From Prinia subflava (lineage: Eukaryota > Chordata > Aves > Passeriformes > Cisticolidae), in the NCBI RefSeq assembly GCF_021018805.1, contig NC_086256.1, positions 14,202,032-14,266,031 on the forward strand: a DNA stretch of 64,000 nt, given 5' to 3'. The notes beneath the pieces are model-generated. The model did not search any database. It saw only the letters and a program-made list of their open reading frames with translations, and was not told where the DNA came from. The translations under genes were made by a program, and so were the position numbers. Shown here piece by piece: positions 1 through 14,600 of this stretch; within the stretch, counting starts at the first letter, position 1, and each line of letters starts with the position of its first letter.

Positions 1-1465
1 CTTGGCAATCAGTTAAAGCTGATCCTTCTGCAGTCTGCAGAAGAGTTTTGGGTTATCCAGGGCCCCAGAGCGTACCTCAAAAGACTAACATTACCCCAAA
101 CAAATTCTGCAGATAAACACCAGGAGAAAAGTTGACTCTTCTATCAACAGTGGAAGATAGTAATACTCTGTTCTAGACCACACAATTGATGAAAAGATAA
201 TTACAGAAAATCTTAAGATTTAAGTTCAGAGCACAGTGTCTTGGTAGCAACTTCAGTTATAGCTACAGGCTGTAGTGAGATTAGGCCACAGCATAGACTG
301 GGATGGGAAAAAAGATCATTGTCCCAAATGCAGTTCAGCAATAGAAGCATTAGAATGTGCAGAGCCTGGATGCATCAAAATCCTGACACCAAACAATCTG
401 TTCTAGACACCTAGCTGCAGCCTAAGCAAGGCAAAATGCCATCCACTTTCAACTACAACAAAAAAAGTTTAATTGTCACAAAGGTAAACACTAGGCAGGA
501 GATTAAAATAAACAAAACAGGGGAAAAAAGTTACCATTCATCTCATTCATAGCAGGGCAGCATTTTGAATTGCCTTTGCCACTTGAAACCTTACCGAACC
601 AGAACCTGCAGAGAACACCATTAGTAGTTCAGAACACACAGCAAGACCAAGTCCTAGCCAACACACTGACATCATCAACTAAAGAGTGAGGTTTTTTAGA
701 GAGCAAATAGTGGAGAGACAAAAGTGGAGCATCTAATATAACAATAGACCATCACTCCTGAAAGTTTCCAGAAATACCTGGTTAACATTCACACACTATT
801 ACCCTGGAGGTGTTTTCAAGTTTCTCAAAGTCCTCTGTTCTCATTAAAAAAACTTTATAATGAGTCAAGGGGAAAGTACAGACATTATAGTTGACAATCC
901 CAAAGACAGGTAGAAAGTCAACTGCAAGACTCAGTTACTACATTTTCTTCCATTTAACAAGGGCCTGAAATAGATATAAAATTCCATGGCACTATTTTTG
1001 CCTGAATTTTTCCTCTGGATTATGACAATGCAACAGCATAATACTACCAAAAAACCCCAAACAAAACAAACAAACAAATGACACACACACACACAAATAT
1101 TTCCAGCATCCTTCAGATAACACTTACCATGAAAGTTTCCAACCATGCAAAAAAGTATTTAACTATAGCTCAAGCAGTAAGTTTAATCTGGACACAGTAC
1201 AAATCAATATTGTGGGTATAACAGAAAAGACAGCCAAAGGAGGTAAGAGGATAATGAAGTGCTTTTTAGTAAAGCTGTTAAAGAAAAGACTTTGACCTAT
1301 AAGTGGTTTGTGTTAAAATGAATACAAGAGGAAAAACAGCAATTACTTTCCACTTTTGTGCAGCTTTTAAGTTTCACATAAACTTAATTCAAATAAATGA
1401 AATGTGCCAAGTAGAAATGACAGGCTGAATACATCAAGTGAAAAACTCCTCCCCTCTTGACTTCT
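1..1465. other. Intergenic sequence downstream of MCOLN2
   Basis: I see no exon with splice sites and family resemblance here. The stretch is AT-rich, with a short AC dinucleotide run (1081-1095) beside an A/C-only tract (about 1050-1078). Confidence 0.5.
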
Positions 1466-1471
1466 TTTTAT
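1466..1471 (-). terminator. MCOLN2: Candidate poly(A) signal for MCOLN2
   Basis: AATAAA on the minus strand about 0.83 kb below the stop codon. A second AATAAA lies at 1506-1511. No cleavage data are visible, so which one is used is not known. Confidence 0.45.
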
Positions 1472-2302
1472 TTAATACTTTTAAACATAGGATCATTTTT
1501 TAAAATTTATTTTCATATCATTCTTTTTCTTATTAACAACAATAGTTGATTAAAGGCCATTTTCCTTCCTCCTCAAGGTCATCAGCAAACAGAGCTTCCA
1601 CAGATAATGCTCAAGGACCAGTCTTCTCTAATATGACAGCACTTGAGGCAAGGATACAGAATTCTTCACTGCTCTCCTCCAGACACAGCTTCTGGGTCTC
1701 CTGTTGGTCAGCCAGCTGCTGTCACATTAATAGCTTCCTTCTCCCAAAACCTTAATTAGCTAAGACGACTCTGTTCATGAGGCAGATCCCACTGCAATTT
1801 GGAGAATTATCCTCCTCCATACCACTATGTTTTCTTTGCATCAGTGAATTTCAATGTGCAGCCATCAATTGATCAGTATCAAGTTGTCATCACTCTGTTG
1901 TCTGCAAAGAAAAAAATTCACAATTCTCCATTCAGCAAGAAAGGCAATAGGAAGCATCTACCTACAGGAGTTCAGTTTTGATCCTTCTGTTTTCTGCTCT
2001 CCCATTTCCACATGCAACTCTAACACCTGCACTGGGCAATGATGCAAAACCTGCAACAGCAGCAAAAGCTCTAGATTTTCACTCCAACTAGCAGGCTTGT
2101 GCCCTCAGTACTGCACAGCATATTATGGCACATATATATATTATGTTCAAGCACACAAATCTCTTATCTGCACAGTGACTTGCAGGTAAAATCTGGACCT
2201 GTCTGGAATTCTTGCTAATTAGTTGGTTTTCACATACTCCACAGTCCTCTCATCAGCTTCTGCATAGTGGTTTTCATAAGAGTATACCAGTTAAAACATG
2301 TT

Positions 2303-2611
2303 TTAGCTCAGAATTGCTGTCTTTGCATCATCAGCTGACTGGAGATCTAACATGAAGTACAGGAGGAACAACAGCTTCCAAATATCACACAGGCTGAATG
2401 CTGGATACTCCAGCACTTGTGAAACAGCATTTTGCAGTGAGAAGCTAATTATTGCACTTCTCAGGAAAACTCTCATTAAAAAACACCCTACTGACCTCCT
2501 GCAGCAGCAGAGAAATGGAAAAGAAGTTCTGTCTTTTCTGTAGCCAGCACTGCTATGGTCTTTTAGAAATTCATGCAAATCTGTTACTGGAAAGCCACTT
2601 TGTTGGTATTT
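2303..2611 (-). CDS. MCOLN2: MCOLN2 last coding exon 13 with unusual long tail
   Basis: Starts after a TTTCAG acceptor with [17 protein letters not shown] and reaches the family cysteine/arginine cluster CCCRR at residues 539-543. Instead of stopping soon after, the frame runs 63 more codons to TAA at 2303-2305 and includes a hydrophobic run near its end ([10 protein letters not shown]). The first 39 codons are clearly homologous to other TRPML tails; the rest is not recognised. A possible GTCAGT donor lies just after the CCCRR codons, so the extension could be bypassed by splicing. Confidence 0.8.
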   Translation of the reverse strand, partial: KYQQSGFPVTDLHEFLKDHSSAGYRKDRTSFPFLCCCRRSVGCFLMRVFLRSAIISFSLQNAVSQVLEYPAFSLCDIWKLLFLLYFMLDLQSADDAKTAILS

Positions 2612-5600
2612 CTGAAAGAAAAAGCATTTCACACATGAGAAGTTACTGGGTATGAAACATTCTAAAATTTCCTCTACAGTGTGACAGTTAAACCAGACTA
2701 TTTGATTCAATAATTCACTACTGCTGTAGGAAGGAAAAAACCCATTCCCATCCTAGAAACACTACATAGTTTGCTTTGTTCCACCAACAATGTAAATGAC
2801 AAAATTCACATTGTTCACATGTTCTCTTACGGGGTTTTTTTTGCTGCCCATAAGACCAAGGAAGTGATCTCAGGCCATAATGGTATTGGTTCTCCCTTGT
2901 TCACTGTGAACTGTTGTGCTCACAGCTAGTGCCCTGGGCTTCTTTTCCCTAAGAACTCTAATTCTGGATTTGAAAGGTTCCAATGTGATTATTCAACATT
3001 GCCATGCTGAATAAATGCCACAAAAAAACCCAAGTTCAGCATACTGAAAAAGCTCCCAATTGATCTGTGTGAAATGCTCAGAGGGAAGAGTCAGTAAAAC
3101 ACCATTTTGCAGATCAGACCATCTAGTAAACTAAGAAGCACAGACAATTAAGTTATATTTTGAGGTGCTTCAAAAGCGAAGCTCTCACTCAGCCTGGTTG
3201 TAGTTCGTGTCAGACCAGCCTTATTCTGCTGGCCTGTATCTGACACCAAGACAGGAAAAAGATGGGAGCTGAAGGGGGTGATCCACATTGCCTTCCTGCT
3301 GGTCACTGAGGCTACAGGAGCACAAAGGGCAGGGAGCACTTGAGGTCAAGAACAGAAAGTAATTACCAAAAACTTAGATTCACTTTCAGATAGTCCATAC
3401 AGGAAATGGATGGTGCAATTTTAACTTGCACTAGAAGTAGTGCATCTCTCAGAAGAGATTTCCTTTCAACCACACATTTCCAAGCAGCACATTAAGGAAG
3501 CCTGGACAACTAAATGACTTTAGAGTTATCTGCTTGAACCTTTCCGAACTCCTGCCAAAGGGCGTCTCTGATATGTCAGCAAACCCAGCCTCCCTTCCAA
3601 TTTTGCCACAGACTAAACGAAAAGATTTCAATAATCTTATCACACATCAGAACCAATAGTAGATGGAATAGTGATGAGTGATTAACAGGAATGAATACAA
3701 AACTGATTGGAAGTGTAACATAAGACAAATGCTTTACCTTTATGGTGTCATAGGAGTCAGTAATGAGTGCAATAAAAAGGCTGAGGATCATGTATATGAA
3801 CAGACTGATGAAGGAGTACAGATATAATCGGCTGAACACCCACACCAGCGAACTCTTCTGCTGGATTTGAGCAAATGTTGCAAACATATCGTCACCATTG
3901 ACCAAAGAAAACAGACATTCAGCCACTGTGTTCAGATCTTCAAACTAGAAAATGAGTACAAATTATTAGTAGAATGTGAAGATCAATCAAAACTCAAAGT
4001 TTGAGTTTTACTCAAAGCAGACAAAAAAGCCAACCCAGGCAATCAAATGCTACCACACTTTCTTGTGCATTCAGGCCAAAATATACCTGTCAGTAATAGA
4101 ACCATGTAGAAATATCATCTTGACTGTGCATGATGTGTTGACATCAGACATAAGAATATTTATTTTCAGGAAATTTAACTTGTGATGTTTGACAGGCAGA
4201 ACAGTCAATAACTGACCACCACAGAAAGCTACTGAATTACAAGCAATTCTGGACCCGCAGAAAAGTAAGATTCCATTTCCCAAAGCACAGCTGAAGTGAT
4301 TTCACAGAGAATCTATACAGTAAATTAGTGGCAGTATGCTGGGAACACAATGCACATTCTCTGGAATTACTCCAGTAATTCTGCAGCATTACTGGAGTAC
4401 GGGTAACAAATCAATACTGTGTTACAGGGCTAGCATTAACACAGCCTTCAGAACTCAAATGGTCTTAACTGAATTAACAATCTGTCACTCAGAAAGCCCC
4501 CTAGGAGCTGTAAGTACAAGCTACAGCTGTATCATGAAGCTACTGGAGCACACCCTGTACAAAAATCATAGTTCGATTTCAAGGACAGTCTCCTAAATTC
4601 CAAACTCCATTTCCCCAAACTGTAATGTGTTCTGAGGCTAAAACCTTTTTATCTACCAGGTAAGCCCAGTTCCCATTTTGCTCTGCCCTTTCAAATAACT
4701 GGATTCTTTAACTATAATTTATTGGACAATATGAATTAATAGCCACATTAAAACACTGTGCATTATCAATGAACTAACACAGTTATGGCCCCATGAGGAA
4801 AACAAGATGTCAAGAGGTATCTGCTTGTAAGGAGAATATATTGGTGCATAGGAATAGCAGACCTAGTTTACACCTATGGCTTATTTTATTATTTTTTTTA
4901 ATTCAATTTTAAAGCCATTGTGAAATTCAGCAGTACATTATCCAGGAAGAAGGGAGGCATGGCACAGGTGATTTTTTCAGCAATTTAAGTTTTGATGCCC
5001 TGACACAGAGACCTGCTAAGGACAGCTCACCTGGAAGGCCCTAGACTGACACAGCACAAAACACAGGAGACCCACTCACTCTGTCTGACTGTAGTAGAGG
5101 GTTTATTTCTATATTTTTGAGCATAAGGAGCTCCCCAGTGATTCTGCACATTGGGAAAGGCTCTTCCCCTCTCTTCCCAGGATGGCTCAGGTGGCTGGAG
5201 AGCCCCGGGAAGCCAGCCCTGGGCTTGCACAGTGCCACATTCCCTTCCTGTGGGACCCTGGGGGACTGGCAGGAACGGGAATCCTCCACAGCTACAGCTG
5301 CTTTTCTTGACATTGATACGTGATATTTAGGCAAGAGGTAACATTTTCATAGATAAGCATGTTGTTGACTATCCTTCCTTTGGCTCAGATAATGTAATTG
5401 TTGCAGGGATGTTACAACAGTAATTATGCTGTGCCTTATAATATTATAGATAATTGAGCCTCTAGTGTGGCAAAGGATCCCACTGCATCCAGCATCCCAC
5501 AGAGAAATGTATTGCCATCAACTTGGAATGTGCAGACTGAATACCTACACTGCTCAAAGGAGAGAATGACAGTGAGTTAGAGCAATGCAAGCTCCAGGGG

Positions 5601-8600
5601 CAGAGGAAGCTGCATCAAGCACTGCACTGTCTCTGTGTCTCTGTGTTACACACACACTGTGTGCACCCAGAGATCAGGAATGACAAATCGGACATTTGTT
5701 AGTCATTAACAGACATTTAGAATTTGCCACGGCAGGAATCTGCCTCTGTTCAAACTGTCCCATAGAGCATCTGCCAAGAGGAAAAGCAAACAAGCTTTAG
5801 GGTTGTTTTGGCTTGTGTTCTAGAGTATACTAAGCCTTGCTCCTGCACCCAGCTTTCAGGCAAGGCATACCAGGCACACACTTTGATAGGAACCTTAAGA
5901 AAACAAACAAACAAACCCACAACACACCCCCACACAGGAAGCAAAGCAAACAAGACAAGCATTCATCCTTCCCTTCATGAGTCACAGTTTAGGAGCTGAA
6001 GTTACATGGCACGGGAAAGATTTGGAAAAACAAGGCCAGAGCCAAGGAAATTAAAAAAAAATAGTTACAGTGAACTGTTTAGTGCCTCTTTAACCCAACT
6101 GAACGGGGATTGCCAGAAGAGGGCAGAAGAGACAGACCAACACACGAGGCTTGGACAGATCATCCCCTCACCACAAACAGCCTGTGCTGGAGATCACTCC
6201 GACTTCAAGCACACAGTGAAAGCAAGAATAGTTATTTTATTACAAGGAGCAAGTAGGGGGAGGTACAGAGCGAATGAGAAACACTCACATGTTCACATTA
6301 CAGTTTTAAACAGATTTTATCTTTTAAAACACATTTCTGTTGGTTTGGCTAGGCGCTACATACACACACACGCACACAGAGATATTCCCATCATTACACC
6401 ACAAAAGGAGTGATAGTGCTGAGGTACCTTCTCATGATAGGGCCCCAAGACAATCCAGCCACAGAAAGTATAGCCAAGATAGATCATCCCAGCACAACAA
6501 CAAAACCTCAGCACCTTCGGCAACGACGCCTGCATAGTCAAAATGAGCACCTACAAGAGAGTGGAGCAAAGAAGAGGGGGAAAAGCAAAAAATAAGAGGG
6601 AGATCTGGAAAAAAAGTGGCATGTATATGTATATATATGCTTTAATTGTTAGACATTTGATTTCCTCCTTACATTGTAGGTTTGAAAGTATCCCAGGTAT
6701 CTGATGACTCCAACCCAGACAAACAAAGTTGATGTTCCAAGTAAAATGCTGCAGACATCATAACTTGTGAGGTTCTGAGGGATCCAAACAGAGCAGGTGG
6801 TCAAGTTACAAAGCAGTACGTATGTCAGCTTGACAGCTATTTAAGTTCCAGCAGTTCAAACAAACAAAGAAGGGTAGTCCAATACTGAAAGCCTGTTGCT
6901 ATATCACAAAAATCAGATCACTGTGAACTGCAGTTATTTACTGAGATCACTCAAACACAACAGTGCTGCAAATGGAAGTACATCTATGCTGATATTCTTG
7001 AAATTTTGCATAAAGTGCAAAGTCTGGAAGAAAAAAAGCCCATAGTTTGGTTACAAAAGTCTCAAAACTAGATTGAATAACTCAAATTTTTTGTTTAAAA
7101 AGGTTACTATTTACAAGGCAAAGAAGCTCTCATTTACTATTTAAACCATCATTTACATGAAAAGTGACCCTTGGGACTACAGCTCTTTCCATGCTTGCAT
7201 GCATTTACATCTCTGAACAGGTTCTTTGCCAGCAGTTCAGAACCTGAGCATTGTTTTTACTACAGCTTTTACTACAACCATATCTACTTACACTTTACTT
7301 TAGAAGGCACGTACTGGTTACAGTAAATGCAAGAGAGCCATCTAGCTCAAGTTCTCCTACCCTGACTCCCCACCTCAGCCTACAGCCAGTGATTCCCGAT
7401 AACTTCCTCTGAAGGCCACTCTGGGATCTGCCCTTTGAGCCTCTGTACACATGGAACAGGAGCAGCACACTACCCGCTCTGTTTTTCCCAGAATACAAAG
7501 TTTTGTGAATACATGAATTGTTGCCACACATCTATTGAAGATTAAAGCAAACAAAAAAACAAACAACAAAAACCAAAACAAAACAAAAAAAACACCCAAC
7601 TAGAAAAAAAAAACAAAACACAAAAAGCAACCCCAAATCCTCCTGAAGAGCTGCCAGCTGGACAAAGCACATTTCAGCAAGTGCAGGCAGGGAGGTCAAG
7701 GATGAGCAGGTGACACTGTCTGTGCCTATGTCCTTTTTGCCAGGGGAAAGCAGGCTGTGTCAGCTGTGTTTCCAGTCCTACAAGCCACCAAGAGCCCTGT
7801 TGCATTCAAGGTTTCCCTGTACTGTACATGCTACTACTTCTTACAGAACCGATAACTCAAATTGTGGGCTCCTTCTGTTAGGAGCTGTCCACCCACAAGC
7901 CCCATACCTGTGGGATTAGGGGTCCTAGCACTGTGGAAATAAGATGTTTAAATACCTTACATGGTCTTACTGAAAGATTTTGGGGAAGAGTGACTGGAAG
8001 CAGTTATTAAATAAACTAGCACTAGGAAATGGACTAAAATAAGCCAATATTGACTATTATAGCTCACTTCCACCTGTGCCCAAGTTAAAGCACATTACAC
8101 ACGGTTGTAGTAAGATTAGTATTTTGGCTGAACTAGGAAATTCTTACCTTAGCTTTTATTTCCATTTTCAGGATTGACCCAATGATTGTCATCACATCAC
8201 TGATAATTACCAGGACGTACCACCCATTTAGGAACTCCAGGCGATCAGCATAGCAGACACGGCGCTTGTATTTCTCCAAGAAGAAATTCACAAATCTCTA
8301 TCCACAAGCATTTAGATGTTTAGTTACAGGCAGCCTTGGATGAAAAAACGTGGCAATCTTCAAGTTCCCCACAACCCCTTTTCCTATAGTATTCACTGGA
8401 ATAGTAGCTTAACGCTAATTCTCAATAGCAAGAGAAATAAATAGGAAAAATTTAAGATGGATTTAGATCAGTGAAAATTAACTTTCCACAGAACACCTGA
8501 TTTCATAACCCATTCCCACTAACCTAACCATGGCCTGTTATCCCCTTTATCACAGCTTCTGGCCACCTCTAACAGAGCAAGGCCACCCAACTAAAGAAGT

Positions 8601-11600
8601 GAAAAAGAACTCAAATACTAACACTACAATACTAATAACTAATACACTCAAATACCAATAACTACAGGGCAAGAGCTCTCATTTCCAATGGAGCAAACAA
8701 TATCACCTCTACGCCCAGCACTGCCCATCTGCTTTCACTTGGTCTTTTTGCTCTGGAATAAAAGTGGAGTGCCTATTCCTGAGAGCAGTTTGACAATGCC
8801 TCTGTTCAATCATGTCCTCTTGACTCTTGGTCTTGTTTCCAAGCTACAAAAAGGATATACTGAGCTAGATAAACAAGTATTTGTGTTTTCATATTCTACC
8901 TACCCTGGACTCTTCTTCTCTCATGAGCCACATGTTTATAAAAAAAACCAGCCAGAGTTAGACTATGTGCTATACTTTACATTTTCTCCAGTTAGAGCTG
9001 GTTTTGAGGGATGTTCATTAAGGCATTAATTTATGACTAGACCTCTATGGGAATTCTACTCTGATGCCAGGGAAGGAAGATTTGTGGTTTGGAGGTGCAG
9101 GACACATTGTTTGTTCACAGCACAAAGACTCAGAAGGCTTTTTGTCTAAAATCCTGGAAAGGGAAGTCTCCTTGTTTTGTCCATTGAGAGATACAACAAA
9201 ATACTTCAAATTACAGCACTACACAAACAGAAATAAAATCCATTCACAGTTAGCAATTGTCCACCAAGATACTGATACATCCTTTCTAGAGACAACAGTA
9301 AGAGAGACGCCTTGCAACAGGTTTACTCACTTTAATACTGCAGGTTTCAAAAGGTAACCCTTCACAAGGCCAGCACAAAGAAGGCAGAGACCAAATAAGC
9401 ACCAAGGTCACGAGCACTGCGTTTACCTTTTGTAGTCTCCAGGCAAGAACGATGGAGCGTGTGCAGAGGATGAGAGAAGCCAAGCAACTCAAGATGACAA
9501 ATCCATCAAAGACTAGGATATACTGAATGTTCTTCTGAAGAACTGCAGAGAACCAAGGAAATAAAGCAAGGTTAGTCTTTTCACATGTCTTTTAATGCAA
9601 GTTATGGGACATTTTCTAAGAATTCATGCTCAAATAGTCTCACCCCAGAAGCAGATGGGTTACAAGCTATATTCTTCCTGCGAGCATTCATCAACACAGC
9701 TCAGCAGAGAATTACATCAAGACAGTCATAGAGACTGGGCCACAAGAATGAAAAATATGTTCAAGTTCTTCAAAATAAACCCAAAGATGGGTATGTTAAT
9801 ACAGGTATCCTGCTTTTTACCTGTCCTCTGTGCTTCCACAGTGCTACAACTACATGAGGCAAAAGAAATGCAGATTTGGTCTGTATCAACACCAATAATT
9901 TTTTTTTTTTAAATCCCACTTAATCTGCAATAACAAACTTCCTGGACTTTCTGTACTGTTTTGTTTTCATCCACAAGTTTAAAAGCACAAGTGTGAATGC
10001 AAATTAAGTGTCTTCCTTTGCTTCCTCACATCAGTGGTCCCTATCTTTTCCACAACATACATTTTTAACTATACAAAATTGAAGGCAACACTCATTTTTA
10101 ATTGTTGCAATAGCCCATCAGCTCATCTTTATTACTGAATATGCATGCTCCCTCAGCTGGTAATTAGACACAAAACAAACTACTCATGAACAGGTAGCTG
10201 CAAGACAGCCACAAGAAATTACTGGGCAGAGAGGCAAGCCAGGTACTTTGAGGCTATTCAGAATATCCTATAAATTACCACTTTAATATTGGTACAACAC
10301 AGCATTATCAGAGAAAAGCTGGCTTTACTGAGGCAAAAGGCAGGCCACTTGACATATTTATTAATCAAGATAATATATAGCACACTAAAAAATATTGTTC
10401 CATCACAGTCCTGTAGAGCAAGTCAACACATGGGACAAGCAGTTGCACAGTGCTGTCACAGCTACTATTTCTTTAAGAGGCCTTTAGTGCACATTCCTGA
10501 GCTGTCAGACCAAGCCTTAACACTAGAAATACATGACAGATGCCAGCCTTTGCTCACACACATCATTAAATCTACCAGCAGTGGCAAAATAAAAAAGCCA
10601 ACATGAAAAACTTTCAGAAATAGCATGCTTCAATCAGGTAGAAGAAAAAAATTTGAAAGCTGTAGGAGCCTTCAGTTGGAAATTTATCCAATGTTAGTGG
10701 ATAAATTGAGTTATCTCAGAGCAGCACAACAATTAAAAATCTCTGGAAGAAACATTCATCCTCCATGCAGGTAGAGCTCACTGCTACCACACACTGGTAT
10801 GCAAAAATGTTTGTCATCTCACCACAGGAATTATTTCCTAGCTCTTGATTAGCAAGAGATAATGAATTGCATTAGGCAAGCTGCATTGTTCTACAGGCAG
10901 AGGGATGAACAGGCTGGGGAATATCTTGCAGGACAGCCTGCTACAGACCAGAGAACGCAATGGGAGACACACAACTGCTGTCATGCAAACACACATGCAC
11001 CATACCTACCTGAGTTAAATATGTGCCAGTCTTTGCACTCCTGAATGTCAGTGTCACTATCAAAATAGATCTTGATTTTTCCACTGTGGGCTCTGTTATT
11101 GAAAGTTATCTGAAAATACAGAGCTACATCAGAAACAGGACTAGAAGATTGTATTCCAGGAAAAAAAATCCTAAGTACTTTGGACATAACATTCATTAAT
11201 ATTGTTGATCAGATAAGTTTTAAGAAAGTTATGACCAAAAATGATGGTCTAGACACAATTTGAGTAGATGACATGTATTGCCTGATGTGCAGTATTCCAA
11301 GAGGCCAAACTTCACTCTTAGTCTTTAGATGAAGAACAATGCCTTATCCCTTTCTCAGGTTATGAAATTACCAACTGGAATATATTACAAAGCAACATTG
11401 TCCCATGGCAACACCACTTCAGCAGCCTTTGAGAAGGAGGGGTGAGGGCCAGGACGTGCTCAACTGTGCTTCTCCTGCAGGGTAGAAATGAGTGACACCT
11501 ACACCTGAGCTTAAGCTCTCATTACATATACAGTGCTGGAAGTGGCACAGCCCATTTTCACTTACAGTATTTTGAAATGCATAGCAGTCAGGCAATTCAC

Positions 11601-14600
11601 GGGCATGGATTGTCTGCAGAGCAATGCCTTTCAGCGTGAAGGAGATTTCAACCTGTATGAGCCTGGATATTTGAAAAAGTGCACAGATATATTTAAATAT
11701 CACAGAAATATACACAAACTGCACAAATCAGAATCCACTATATTAATATGAATGGACAAGTTGGAATAATTTGAAAAACCCCATCACTTTACCTGTAAAA
11801 TTCAAGATTGAAAAAAGAAGAGTTCAGCTTCAGTTCTGCCTTCCTACCAGTTAGCTCCTTTGGCTTTAAAAGGATACACTCTGGAAAGACAAGAGAAAAC
11901 TGTTATGTTATCATTTAAAAAAACCCTGTTTATGTTATCATAAAAACTTCACATTGAAAGTACATTAAACGGAGATGATCAGTGTGCATAGCAAGTCCCA
12001 ATCGGGCAAAACATTAATTTTGAACAAACTAGTGGGATCAGAAGCAGGTTTGTGTACTGACTCATGAGCAGCTAGCAGCCAGGACTCAGCTCTGAGAGGC
12101 AGTAAGGGCCCACCCATGGAAGGTCCAGACTGACCAGCATCCAGAATTCTGTATTTGAACCTCCTGCACAGAGGGGTAAGAGGTGTGTTTGAGAAAAAGA
12201 ACACCAGAACACCATCTGATCATAAACTGCAAAGGTTTGTAGGTAGTTGAAAAGAGCCTTTTATAATAACAGCTTTCTTTTCTAGACGGGTACTAAAAAC
12301 CAAGAGGGAAACAGGCAAGAAGCATGGTATGTTCCTGAAATTGTCACACAAAAAGCTATTGGTTTTAAGCTTTAGAACTAGAATTTAAGTACTTCACAAC
12401 AAGATATTTTAAATACAACAGTACTGTACCTGTTTCAGTAGAAATATCTATGTTCAGTGTATCATTGGAAGGAAGCATTTTGCCTCTCTTGTACTGCTGT
12501 TTACAGACTTTTAAACCTGATTCTTCATGTTCATAACCAAGTGTCCCCAAGGATATATTCTTTAAGTTCCTGTACTAGTTTAAAAACAAAAACAGAAGTT
12601 AGAGAAAGCCATTTTATTTGCATTAGATAGCAAAATGAAGCCTCACACTTATATGTATCAATACAGGTTTTTAAATTTTTTAAAAAATCTTTACTTTTAC
12701 GTAAAAGCTTCCCACTCAATTTATAGACAAGAGGACTGCTGGCCACTGATTAGTAGTGATCAGCATCCCGGTGACACAGTGACCAGGAGCCCTGTGCCTA
12801 CTGGGCTGCCTGCAGATGATCACCCATATGTCAGACAGGCATTAACTCAATGCCTGGCAGAGATTTCAGTGCAGTATTGCTGCTACCCAAACATCCCCAG
12901 GGATACCTTCACCTCATGAAGGTGATAGTTGTCACACCACTTGAAACTTGATCGTTGTACATGTGATCCAAGTCATGGTTCTTATCAAATCCACACCAGG
13001 ATCAAGCCCAAAGCAGCTCCCCGTGTGACCACAGAAGAGGGAAGCCAAGCATTCACTACACAGCCAGCAACCAGGGAACACACACAGAGCTCGAGCAGCC
13101 CAAAGTAACTCAACCTGCCTGCTTTACACAAGCACAGAGCAGCTGAAAACATGCCTGTGAGGAAGGTACTTTCTTCTTCCACTTACTCCAATACAGCACA
13201 AGCCACCTTCTTCGCTTGCAAGATACGCTTGAAAACAAGGACTAAAAGTGAAAGCAAAAAAAGCTGTGCCAAACCAAGCACTGTCAAACATAGGTCAGCC
13301 CTGAACAACATCAAGAACTACGTTCCAGGCCAGTCCCCTCCAGACCTGCTTTCCATACAGCCTTGGTGTTTACTGGAAGCAAAACATACCCTCTGATCCC
13401 TGGAGTCACACCTTCCATTCCTGCACAAGTGAGGCAAGCCCCAGGGCACAGCTCTTCTGGTGGCCCTTGGCTCCTCAGCAGCTGATCCATGGACTAACCA
13501 CAAAGGACAGGGGATCAATGACTAACCACGAAGGCAGCTGCTTGCCAGCTCAGTTTCCCAAGAGCTAACACTGTCCAAGAGAAGCCAGACAGAACTATGG
13601 CCTTTTGGGGAAGAAGGCATAAACACATAGCAATTCATTAGATTTTATTATTACCTGACTTAGCTAAAGAACTCAGGACAGCATACAGCAGTGGTCTGCT
13701 CTCAAGAAAGCATTTAGTTTTTTTGGAGGCCTGAAGTAAACAAACATGGGAATAAGGTTTCCTATTACTTGAAAATTTGTTCAGCTGGCTTTGATAAAGA
13801 CCAGCCCCTTTTCCCCTTATCATGGATATCTTTATTATGCATCATTCACTGTCATCCTATTTCCCCCCCTTCCTATGGGCATTGTGGCCACTAGCCCACC
13901 TTGTGAGGTAAAACATCCCAGCAGTCATTAACAACCACACACTCCATGTCCAGAACTGGAGCTGCAACAGAAACCACCACACTTCTCTGCCAAGTTCTGC
14001 CTTGCAGCACCACTTCAGAACAGGGTTTAGACAGGCCAGCAGTAAAGCCTGGCCTCCTCACCCTGTCGGTCTCTGAACTCAGAGCAAGCTAAGGAAGCCA
14101 CGTCTGACTAAGGCAGGTCCAGTGAGTGGGAACAGCAGTCACAGCTCCTCATCCCACCAAGGACATCTCCACATCACTGCATGCAGCAGCTGCTGCCCCA
14201 GCCACATGTGTACCTGAGCTCTGCCCTCCTGACAGCACAGCAGAGGTGCTGGGCTATGCACATACCACTTTCAAACAACACTATGAAACACTAAAAGCAA
14301 AATTCCTCATTATAAATTTCCAAACAGCCTCAGAACAGGCAGCAGAATATCCTGGTCTTACAGCCTCTGCCACAGGGCAGAGCACAAGAGCAACTTCACA
14401 TTCTTCTATTACAAAGAGATGCTTCATAATAGAAACTTCAGCTTGAACCCAGCAGAGAAGCAAGGGAAACCTGTGTACTCTTCCAAGTGCCAATGTTTGG
14501 GCTTTCATGTTGCTGGTCTGTTTGGGGTTTTTTTCCAAAGTGTTAAAATATCCCCAGTGGTATATTACACAAAAGCTAACATTTGGTTTTCACAACTTCA

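Noticed and set aside
2612..2710. Methionine-initiated extension upstream of the last MCOLN2 exon
   Set aside because: It is intron read through the TTTCAG acceptor; the exon joins exon 12 in phase 0.
6006..6413. 135-codon plus-strand frame in a MCOLN2 intron
   Set aside because: No splice context, no resemblance to a family and overlaps simple repeats; antisense to the gene.
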